From the NCBI GenBank assembly GCA_934597585.1, contig CAKTSA010000061.1, positions 1 to 5,848 on the forward strand: a DNA stretch of 5,848 nt. The letters run 5' to 3'. Shown piece by piece: positions 1-4,748 of the stretch; position 1 is the stretch's first letter, and each line of letters starts with the position of its first letter. The DNA comes from an uncultured Oscillospiraceae bacterium (GTDB lineage: Bacteria > Bacillota > Clostridia > Oscillospirales > Oscillospiraceae). The notes under the pieces are model-generated. The model was not told the DNA's origin and made no database searches. It saw only the letters and a program-made list of their open reading frames with translations. The translations under genes were made by a program, and so were the position numbers.

Positions 1-9
1 AGGAGAACA

Positions 10-267
10 ATGAGCTATTTTGATACCATTTACGCTGACCACCTGCTGCCCCATAGGGCGCGGACGGTCTATATGTACCTGCGGGATCGGGGCGATGCCC
101 AGCAAAAGTGCTGGCCCAGCATCAAGACCATTGCGGCAGACCTGCACCTGTCCCGCAGCACCGTCAAACGGGCTTTGGGTGAACTGGAACAGCACGGCTA
201 TCTGGAGCGTCTGCCCCGCTATCGCCCCAACGGCAGCAGCACCTCCAACCTCTATACGGTGCGATAA
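10..267 (+). CDS. Small winged helix-turn-helix protein (HTH_36-like)
   Basis: This is a complete 85-residue protein that is essentially one winged helix-turn-helix domain. A first helix spans about residues 14-28 (RARTVYMYLRDRG). The PSIKTIAADLHL segment (36-47) and the SRSTVKRALGELEQHG segment (48-63) form the helix-turn-helix, with the second as recognition helix. The wing runs from about 64 to 83 and ends in the family-typical SNLY. The pattern (cysteine-Trp-Pro-Ser, then KTIAADL, then SRSTVKRAL) matches the HTH_36 type found in plasmid and phage replication proteins and in stand-alone Clostridia regulators. An AGGAG at 1-5 lies 4 nt before the ATG. There is no partner domain, so it probably only binds DNA; its target is unknown. 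It points toward metG and may be a remnant or cargo of a mobile element, but nothing else here supports that. Confidence 0.8.
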   Translation: MSYFDTIYADHLLPHRARTVYMYLRDRGDAQQKCWPSIKTIAADLHLSRSTVKRALGELEQHGYLERLPRYRPNGSSTSNLYTVR

Positions 268-306
268 AAAACAGGCACAGCCGCTAAGGGGCGACTATGC
301 CTGTTT
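266..306 (-). terminator. Long imperfect hairpin, likely terminator of the metG operon
   Basis: Arms at 269-284 and 291-306 are 16 nt each and pair at 14 of 16 positions around a 6-nt loop (taaggg). Read on the minus strand the hairpin ends in six U (complement of A266-A271), the classic intrinsic terminator form, about 100 nt beyond the metG stop. Read on the plus strand only three U follow, so termination of the small HTH gene would be weaker. The structure overlaps the HTH stop codon. It is probably a shared, mainly minus-strand terminator. Confidence 0.7.
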
Positions 307-326
307 GCTGAACCGAGGAGGGGGTC

Positions 327-386
327 ATGATGAACCACCCAGAAGGACTCACTCTATCGGAGGTATTAAGGCAGAAGAAAGAATAG
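327..386 (+). CDS. Possible 19-residue mini-ORF or leader peptide
   Basis: A GAGGAGGGGG stretch at 315-324 sits 2 nt before tandem ATG codons at 327 and 330, giving a very strong ribosome binding site for the second ATG. The frame reads MMNHPEGLTLSEVLRQKKE and stops with TAG at 384-386, only 22 nt before the end of the convergent metG gene. I do not recognise the peptide. It could be a real small protein in one transcript with the upstream HTH gene, a leader peptide, or the surviving N-terminus of a larger gene whose remainder was lost when this segment met metG. The strong Shine-Dalgarno is the only real support. Confidence 0.35.
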   Translation: MMNHPEGLTLSEVLRQKKE

Positions 387-408
387 GACAATGAATGTAC
401 TCTCTATT

Positions 409-2373
409 TCAGCACAGCTTGGCGCCGGCGGGGACGCTGTCATCAATGATCATCAGCTGCACCTTCTCCTCGCCCTTTTCCTTGTGGACGGCGGAGATCA
501 GCATACCGTTGCTGGGGATGCCCATCATCTTGCGGGGCGGCAGGTTCAGGATGGCCACGGCGGTCTTGCCGATCAGGTCCTCCGGCTCATAGTAATGGTG
601 GATGCCGGAAACGATGATGCGGTCGGTGCCGCTGCCGTCGTCCAGCGTGAACTTCAGCAGCTTGTCGGACTTCTTCACCGCCTCGCAGTTCTTGATCTTC
701 ACGGCGCGGAAATCGGACTTCAGGAAGGTGTCGAAGTCCACCTCCTGCTCCACATAGGGCTCCAGCTCGATGGCGGGCAGGGCGGCCTTCTTCTGGGCCT
801 CCTGCATGGCGTTCAGCTCCGCCAGCGCCTTTTCCGTGTCCACACGGGGGAACAGGTTCTCGCCCTTGGCCACCTGCACCTCGGCGGGCAGGGTGCCCCA
901 GACGTTGGCCTTCTCCCAAGTATGATCCCCGGCGGCTGCGCCGATCTTCACAAAGATCTTGTCGCAGCTTTCCGGCATCACGGGGGTCAGCAGGGTGGTG
1001 CAGACGCGGATGGTCTCCAGCAGGTTATAGAGGACGGTGGCCAGACGGGCGCGCTTGGTCTCGTCCTTGCCCAGCACCCAAGGCGCGGTCTCGTCGATAT
1101 ACTTGTTGGCGCGGTCGATGACCTTGAACACCTCGTCGATGCCGTTCTGCAACTGCAGCTTCTCCATCTCGGCCTCGTAGCGGTCGCGGAGGCCGCAGAC
1201 GGTCTTTTTCAGGTCGCAGTCCTCCGGCGCGTCCTCACGGTCGGCGGGCAGCTTGCCGCCGAAGTACTTCTCCACCATGCCGGTGGTGCGGCTGACCAGA
1301 TTGCCCAGCTTGTTGGCAAGGTCGGTGTTGATGGTGGAGATCAGCAGCTCGTTGGAGAAGTTGCCGTCGGAGCCGAAGGGGAAGGTGCGCAGCAGGAAGA
1401 AGCGCAGAGCGTCCACGCCGAACATCTCAGACAGGGCGTAGGGGTCAACAACATTGCCCTTGGACTTGGACATCTTGCCGCCGTCGATCACCAGCCAGCC
1501 GTGGCCGTACACATGCTTGGGCAGGGGTAGCCCCATGCTCATCAGCATGGCGGGCCAGATGATGGAGTGGAAGCGAACGATCTCCTTGCCCACGATGTGG
1601 TAATCGGCGGGCCAGTACTTGTCGAAATCGTGATACTTGTCGTTATACAGGCCCAGGGCGGTGGCGTAGTTGAACAGGGCGTCCACCCACACATACACCA
1701 CATGGCCGGGGTCGAAGTCCACGGGGATGCCCCAGCTGAAGCTGGTACGGCTGACGCACAGGTCCTCCAGACCCGGCTTGATGAAGTTGTTGACCATCTC
1801 ATTGACGCGGGTGCGGGGCTGCAGGAAGTCGGTGTCCTCCAGCAGGTGCTGCACCTTGTCGGCGTACTTGCTCAGGCGGAAGAAGTAGGCCTCCTCCTCG
1901 GCGTCGTGGACCTCGCGGCCGCAGTCGGGGCACTTGCCGTCCACCAGCTGGCTCTCCGTCCAGAAGCTCTCACAGGGAGTGCAGTACTTGCCCTTGTAGG
2001 CGCCCTTGTAGATGTCGCCGTTGTCGTACATCTTCTTAAAGATCTTCTGCACGGCCTCGCAGTGGTAGTCGTCGGTGGTGCGGATGAAGCGGTCGTTGGA
2101 GATGTTCATCAGCTTCCACAGGTCGCGGACGCCGCGAGGGCCGTCCACGATGCGGTCCACGAAGGCCTGGGGGGTCATGCCGGCCTCCTGGGCCTTGGTC
2201 TCGATCTTCTGGCCGTGCTCGTCGGTGCCGGTGAGGAACATGACGTCGTAGCCCTGCAGGCGCTTATAGCGGGCGATGGCGTCGGTGGCCACGGTGCAGT
2301 AGCTGTGGCCGATGTGGAGCTTATCTGAGGGGTAATAGATAGGAGTTGTAACAAAAAACTTTTTTGTTTCCAT
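409..2373 (-). CDS. metG: Methionyl-tRNA synthetase with C-terminal tRNA-binding domain
   Basis: This 654-residue cytosolic class I synthetase charges tRNA(Met) with methionine using ATP. The Rossmann catalytic core carries HIGH at residues 20-23 and KMSKS at 300-304. Four zinc-ligand cysteines (C131, C134, C148, C151, in CTPC and CPDC) form the knuckle of the connective domain. The alpha-helical anticodon-binding domain (about 350-500) shows the NKYIDETAPW signature at 423-432. A charged, Ala-rich linker (about 510-535) leads to an EMAP/Trbp111-type OB-fold dimerisation and tRNA-binding domain (about 545-654), with RKMMGIPSNGMLISA near its end. The length is normal for the Bacillus/Clostridia form. 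The start is set by AGGAG (complement of 2382-2386), 8 nt before the ATG. The gene lies 47 nt after the kinase gene, with no room for a T-box leader, so it is probably transcribed with the upstream genes. Confidence 0.97.
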   Translation of the reverse strand: METKKFFVTTPIYYPSDKLHIGHSYCTVATDAIARYKRLQGYDVMFLTGTDEHGQKIETKAQEAGMTPQAFVDRIVDGPRGVRDLWKLMNISNDRFIRTTDDYHCEAVQKIFKKMYDNGDIYKGAYKGKYCTPCESFWTESQLVDGKCPDCGREVHDAEEEAYFFRLSKYADKVQHLLEDTDFLQPRTRVNEMVNNFIKPGLEDLCVSRTSFSWGIPVDFDPGHVVYVWVDALFNYATALGLYNDKYHDFDKYWPADYHIVGKEIVRFHSIIWPAMLMSMGLPLPKHVYGHGWLVIDGGKMSKSKGNVVDPYALSEMFGVDALRFFLLRTFPFGSDGNFSNELLISTINTDLANKLGNLVSRTTGMVEKYFGGKLPADREDAPEDCDLKKTVCGLRDRYEAEMEKLQLQNGIDEVFKVIDRANKYIDETAPWVLGKDETKRARLATVLYNLLETIRVCTTLLTPVMPESCDKIFVKIGAAAGDHTWEKANVWGTLPAEVQVAKGENLFPRVDTEKALAELNAMQEAQKKAALPAIELEPYVEQEVDFDTFLKSDFRAVKIKNCEAVKKSDKLLKFTLDDGSGTDRIIVSGIHHYYEPEDLIGKTAVAILNLPPRKMMGIPSNGMLISAVHKEKGEEKVQLMIIDDSVPAGAKLC

Positions 2374-2421
2374 GGGAGTTTCTCCTTTCCTGCTGTTCAG
2401 GCTGAGCAGGTAGTATAAGAG

Positions 2422-2994
2422 TTATCCGCTGATGCACATATCGCAGCGGGTCTGTACGCCAAAGGCTTTAAAATACTTTTCCTCAAAGGGGATCCAGCGG
2501 TTGCGGAACATGACGGCCTTCTCCGGGCCATTGCGCTTTTCGATACGGCGCATCTGATCCTCTGAATCGATGGTCAGAAACACCCGCAGGTCGTAGTGCC
2601 CCCATAGCTCCGGATGGCAGGCATAGGCGCCCTCCACGATAGTGAGACGGTTAGGCTCCTCTGTTATCGGACTGCCCAGTTGCTGCTGCGCGCAGAGGAA
2701 GGGGCGATAGGTAACAGGCTGTGTGCCGTGGAGCGGCAGCAGTACTTCCTCCAGAAAACGCTCGTGATCCACATTTTCGCCAGGCTGGGACAGCCGTTCT
2801 TCTGTCCGCTGTTCGGGACGGGGAAAGAAGTCGTCCATGTGATACACGACGCACCGGAGATCCTTTTGCAGACGTGTTGCCAGCGTGGTCTTGCCAGAGC
2901 CGCACCGCCCGTCGATGGCGACAATGATCCGACCTCGCAGGATCAGCTTTTTCCAGATGGCCAGCACCAGCCGGGTATAGTCGCGATTTGTCAT
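2422..2994 (-). CDS. Uridine-kinase-like P-loop kinase
   Basis: This 190-residue cytosolic protein is a P-loop kinase of the uridine kinase/phosphoribulokinase/type I pantothenate kinase superfamily. The Walker A motif GRCGSGKT is at residues 29-36. YHMDDFF (51-57) supplies the acidic residues that normally bind the phosphate acceptor and Mg2+. VEGAY (120-124) matches the family's strand-plus-EG motif, and an Arg-rich lid region follows at RRIEKRNG (149-156). WIPFEEKYF (167-175) is typical of the short Clostridia members usually labelled uridine kinase. The C-terminus is Cys-containing (C184 and C187, a CxxC near the end). The ATG overlaps the stop of the upstream S-component gene in an ATGA, implying translational coupling; the only purine-rich site (AGGTGG) is just 1 nt away. 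The true substrate is uncertain: a nucleoside or the vitamin imported by the S component are both possible. Confidence 0.85.
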   Translation of the reverse strand: MTNRDYTRLVLAIWKKLILRGRIIVAIDGRCGSGKTTLATRLQKDLRCVVYHMDDFFPRPEQRTEERLSQPGENVDHERFLEEVLLPLHGTQPVTYRPFLCAQQQLGSPITEEPNRLTIVEGAYACHPELWGHYDLRVFLTIDSEDQMRRIEKRNGPEKAVMFRNRWIPFEEKYFKAFGVQTRCDMCISG

Positions 2995-3560
2995 ACCACC
3001 TGTTCGGCAGCCGGTTCAGGCTGATAGAAGCGCACCAGCTTCGTCCGATCCAGCAGTACCATCACGGCGGGGATCAGTACCAGCTGCAGGGCGATACCGG
3101 GCAGAGCGTTCAGCAGCGCGCCGCCGATGAACAGCTGCCAGGTAAAGGCGCTGCCGCCCAGCCCCATCAGCACGATCATCACCGCGCCCCACACCAGGCG
3201 ACCCGCGATCATGGCGGGGATGAGACACTTGTAGAGCGCCTTGACGCACTGCCACTTGCTGTGGGCGTACAGATAGCCGATGACCAGACCGTAAACGGCC
3301 AGCTCAAAGGCCATGCCGATGGCGTTGGGGTACATGACCGGGAAGCCGAACAGCAGCGACCGCAGCAGCGGCAGCACGAAGCCGACACCCAGGCCCCACT
3401 GCCAGCCGCAGATCAGGCCGCACAGCAGTACGGGAATATGCATGGGCAGCAGCATCTTGCCGATAGCGGGGATCTGGCCGATAAAGAAGGGCAGTACGAT
3501 GCCGATGGCCAGGAACATGGCGGACAACACCAGATTCTTCAGGGAAGTATGTTTTTTCAT
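2991..3560 (-). CDS. ECF transporter S component (substrate unknown)
   Basis: This 189-residue integral membrane protein has about six hydrophobic segments, roughly at residues 8-28, 38-52, 55-71, 78-98, 112-133 and 142-170. A basic N-terminus (MKKHTSLKN) and a short polar C-terminal tail flank them. The LPMHIPVLLCGLICGWQWGL region (38-57) and the PLLRSLLFGFPVMYPNAIGMAFELAVYGL region (64-92) are characteristic of PF12822-type ECF S components. Such proteins bind a vitamin, nucleobase or similar micronutrient with high affinity and work with a T component and two ATPases. None of those is encoded here, which fits a group II ECF system using a shared module. The start has AGGAG (complement of 3569-3573) 8 nt upstream. 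The gene lies 35 nt after the IclR gene and overlaps the kinase gene by 4 nt. The ligand could relate to pantothenate, pyridoxine, nicotinamide riboside or a nucleoside, but this cannot be decided. Confidence 0.85.
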   Translation of the reverse strand: MKKHTSLKNLVLSAMFLAIGIVLPFFIGQIPAIGKMLLPMHIPVLLCGLICGWQWGLGVGFVLPLLRSLLFGFPVMYPNAIGMAFELAVYGLVIGYLYAHSKWQCVKALYKCLIPAMIAGRLVWGAVMIVLMGLGGSAFTWQLFIGGALLNALPGIALQLVLIPAVMVLLDRTKLVRFYQPEPAAEQVV

Positions 3561-3595
3561 GATAGGAACTCCTCTCTTAACGTAAACGCTTGTTG

Positions 3596-4357
3596 TCAGA
3601 AGCGGAATTCGACGGACTGCATTTCCTGAGAGATCAGGTCCGCATATTTCAGCACCAGCTTGCGGGCGTTTTCGTAAGCGGCGTCGTCCATCCGGGCGGT
3701 GGGAGCGGAGATGGAAAGGGCGAACAGCAGCTTATTGCCGCCCAGATAGATGGGGGCGGCCACACAGCGCAGACCGGCGTTGAAGGCCTGATCGTCCAGA
3801 GCATAACCGTCCTTGCGGGCCTTGCGCAGCATCGCCAGGAATTCCTCCTGAGGCATCCCGATCGCCTCGGCACTGTTTTCGTAGACCCATTTCTGGGCCG
3901 CCTCGCTCATGTGGCTGAGAAACACGCGGCCAACACCGGTGCAGTGGGCCGGGAAGGGGCGGTACAGGAGAAAGTTGGGCCGCAGGACGAAATGCGTTTC
4001 GGCGGTATAGATGTTGGTGATCTGGTCGCCGGAGCAGGTGGCCAGATTGACATTTTCCTCGGTGATGCGGCACAGTTCGTCCACATACTTGACGGCGATC
4101 TGCTGATAGCGCTGATACTGGTCACATTTGCGGGAGTAGCTCAGCATCTTGCTGCCCAGTGCGTATTTTTTGCTCTCCTGGTTCTGCGACAGCAGTCCTT
4201 CAAATTCCAAGCTCTGAATAATACGGTGTACGGAACTGACGGGCAAACCCACCTTTGCAGAGATATCGGAAATGCCGATCTCCTGCTGGTCGTCATCGAA
4301 ACAGTCCAGAATGTCAAACGCCTTTAGTAGCGTGGACATGTACAAATTGTTGTTCAT
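3596..4357 (-). CDS. IclR-family transcriptional regulator
   Basis: This complete 253-residue regulator has an N-terminal winged helix-turn-helix (about residues 7-70) and a C-terminal GAF-like effector-binding domain (about 72-250). In the N-domain, LLKAFDILDCF starts helix 1, GISDISAKVGLPVSSVHRIIQSLEFEGLL contains the helix-turn-helix, and KKYALGSKML closes the wing. In the C-domain, RPFPAHCTGVGRVFLSHM (133-150) and AGLRCVAAPIYLGGNKLLFALSISAPTARM (194-223) match the family's ligand-pocket and dimer segments. The first ATG is chosen because AAGGA (complement of 4366-4370) lies 8 nt upstream; a second Met at residue 7 has no such site. It is divergent from an acyl-CoA dehydrogenase and first in a likely four-gene operon, so it probably autoregulates and controls the dehydrogenase. 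The effector is unknown. Confidence 0.93.
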   Translation of the reverse strand: MNNNLYMSTLLKAFDILDCFDDDQQEIGISDISAKVGLPVSSVHRIIQSLEFEGLLSQNQESKKYALGSKMLSYSRKCDQYQRYQQIAVKYVDELCRITEENVNLATCSGDQITNIYTAETHFVLRPNFLLYRPFPAHCTGVGRVFLSHMSEAAQKWVYENSAEAIGMPQEEFLAMLRKARKDGYALDDQAFNAGLRCVAAPIYLGGNKLLFALSISAPTARMDDAAYENARKLVLKYADLISQEMQSVEFRF

Positions 4358-4379
4358 GACTTGTTTCCTTTCTTATCTT

Positions 4380-4391
4380 ATTTTCCTGTTG
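4380..4391 (+). repeat. Direct repeat copy 1 (ATTTTCCTGTTG)
   Basis: The 12-nt sequence ATTTTCCTGTTG here recurs exactly at 4710-4721. This copy covers the predicted transcription start of the IclR operon (near 4390), where a bound regulator could block initiation. TTTCC-type half sites are common in IclR-family operators. Confidence 0.55.
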
Positions 4392-4396
4392 GTGCT

Positions 4397-4425
4397 ATTA
4401 TATCATGCTGTTTTTCAGAATTCAA
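4397..4425 (-). promoter_or_regulatory. Promoter for the iclR-ecfS-kinase-metG operon
   Basis: On the minus strand TTGAAT (complement of 4420-4425) is separated by 17 nt from a perfect TATAAT (complement of 4397-4402). The -10 is preceded by TG and one base, giving an extended -10. The predicted start point, near 4390, gives a leader of about 33 nt with AAGGA before the IclR ATG. This is a sigma-A-type housekeeping promoter by sequence. Confidence 0.82.
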
Positions 4426-4429
4426 TATA

Positions 4430-4442
4430 AAAATTCGGAAAC
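4430..4442 (+). repeat. Inverted repeat copy 1 (AAAATTCGGAAAC)
   Basis: This 13-nt sequence is the exact reverse complement of 4702-4714. It sits immediately upstream of the -35 element of the IclR promoter (4420-4425), a position suited to a regulator acting on that promoter. Its mate lies in the leader of the divergent acyl-CoA dehydrogenase gene. Confidence 0.55.
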
Positions 4443-4470
4443 GAGCACAGTAAAAACGGAAAGTAGAAAA

Positions 4471-4525
4471 GCGAGTATTTCGGATTTTATATACATATAT
4501 AATAGCAAAAAACGAAATCTCTCGC
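4471..4525. repeat. Nested dyad in the intergenic region
   Basis: Outer arms GCGAG-T-ATTTCG (4471-4482) and CGAAAT-CT-CTCGC (4513-4525) pair over 11 bp with a small 1x2 internal loop. Inside them is a second palindrome, TTATATA-CA-TATATAA (4487-4502), nearly concentric with the first. It lies between the two divergent promoters and has no U-tract on either strand, so it is more likely a protein-binding or bendable DNA site than a terminator. Confidence 0.5.
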
Positions 4526-4616
4526 GACGAATACGCCAAAAAGGACGGAATTGACGCTGAAAACCACGAAAATTGGAGAGATGCACAAAAAAATCGAAGA
4601 ATATTTGTAAAAATAC

Positions 4617-4635
4617 TTTTCCGTATATTGGAAAA
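4617..4635. promoter_or_regulatory. Palindrome upstream of the dehydrogenase promoter
   Basis: TTTTCC (4617-4622) and GGAAAA (4630-4635) form a perfect 6-bp inverted repeat around a 7-nt AT-rich centre. It ends 5 nt before the -35 hexamer of the rightward promoter. The location fits an activator or repressor operator, and the GGAAA/TTTCC composition resembles IclR-family half sites. Binding is inferred only. Confidence 0.4.
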
Positions 4636-4640
4636 TATGC

Positions 4641-4669
4641 TTGCAATCCTTTTTGCGTTTTGATAAGAT
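4641..4669 (+). promoter_or_regulatory. Promoter for the acyl-CoA dehydrogenase gene
   Basis: TTGCAA at 4641-4646 is 17 nt from TAAGAT at 4664-4669, and TGA directly precedes the -10, giving an extended -10. Both hexamers match consensus at four of six positions with ideal spacing. The start point would be near 4676, giving a leader of about 73 nt that contains repeat elements suggestive of an operator. AGGAG at 4736-4740 then lies 8 nt before the ATG. Confidence 0.65.
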
Positions 4670-4681
4670 AGCCACACAAAA

Positions 4682-4708
4682 CGGAAGGGAAAGCAAAACC
4701 TGTTTCCG
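4682..4708. promoter_or_regulatory. GGAAA/TTTCC inverted repeat in the dehydrogenase leader
   Basis: GGAAA (4688-4692) and TTTCC (4703-4707) are inverted across 10 nt, and CGGAA (4682-4686) also pairs with TTCCG (4704-4708). The site lies within about 35 nt after the predicted transcription start, where a bound repressor would block transcription. The half sites resemble the GGAAA-TTTCC arrangement of characterised IclR boxes, with a longer spacer. It overlaps repeat copy 2. Confidence 0.4.
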
Positions 4709-4721
4709 AATTTTCCTGTTG
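4702..4721 (+). repeat. Composite repeat block, second copies of both repeats
   Basis: This 20-nt block joins the two elements found separately near the IclR promoter. Bases 4702-4714 (GTTTCCGAATTTT) are the reverse complement of 4430-4442, and 4710-4721 (ATTTTCCTGTTG) repeat 4380-4391. The two parts overlap by 5 nt. It lies in the untranslated leader of the acyl-CoA dehydrogenase gene, about 28-47 nt before the ATG. The sharing suggests one regulator acts at both promoters. Confidence 0.55.
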
Positions 4722-4748
4722 AAGAAAGCAGAAAAAGGAGAATACAAA

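Larger units (their letters stand above)
4358..4748. other. AT-rich divergent regulatory region
   Basis: This 391-bp stretch separates the divergently transcribed IclR and acyl-CoA dehydrogenase genes. It is strikingly AT-rich against GC-rich genes on both sides. It contains two well-formed divergent promoters, repeat blocks shared between them, a nested dyad at 4471-4525 and a palindrome just upstream of the rightward promoter. I see no credible protein-coding gene inside it. About 200 bp between the two promoters exceed what two simple promoters need, which fits multi-site regulator binding or an undetected small RNA. Confidence 0.8.

Noticed and set aside
391..1530. Long plus-strand open frame opposite metG
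   Set aside because: It is antisense to the well-supported metG gene, its translation is low-complexity and rich in L, G, H, V and Q without any family motif, and the AGGA before it is only 2 nt from the ATG. It is an artefact of GC-rich codon use on the other strand.
1567..2328. Plus-strand open frame of about 250 codons opposite the metG catalytic domain
   Set aside because: It lies wholly within metG, with Val/Leu/Gly/His-rich low-complexity translation and no ribosome binding site.
2389..2410. Short inverted repeat CCTGCT/AGCAGG between the kinase gene and metG
   Set aside because: Only a 6-bp stem with a 10-nt loop and no U-tract; too weak for a terminator and too small for a T-box or riboswitch.
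3561..3595. Possible internal promoter or riboswitch before the ECF S-component gene
   Set aside because: The gap is 35 nt, mostly ribosome binding site, with no -35/-10 pair and no room for a riboswitch aptamer.
3590..4327. Plus-strand open frame of about 245 codons opposite the IclR gene
   Set aside because: The minus-strand IclR gene has clear domain motifs, promoter and Shine-Dalgarno; this frame has none and is a mirror shadow.
4581..4610. Mini-ORF MHKKIEEYL preceded by GGAG
   Set aside because: The Shine-Dalgarno is only 2 nt from the ATG, the peptide is nine residues, it lies upstream of the dehydrogenase promoter, and no promoter places it in a transcript.
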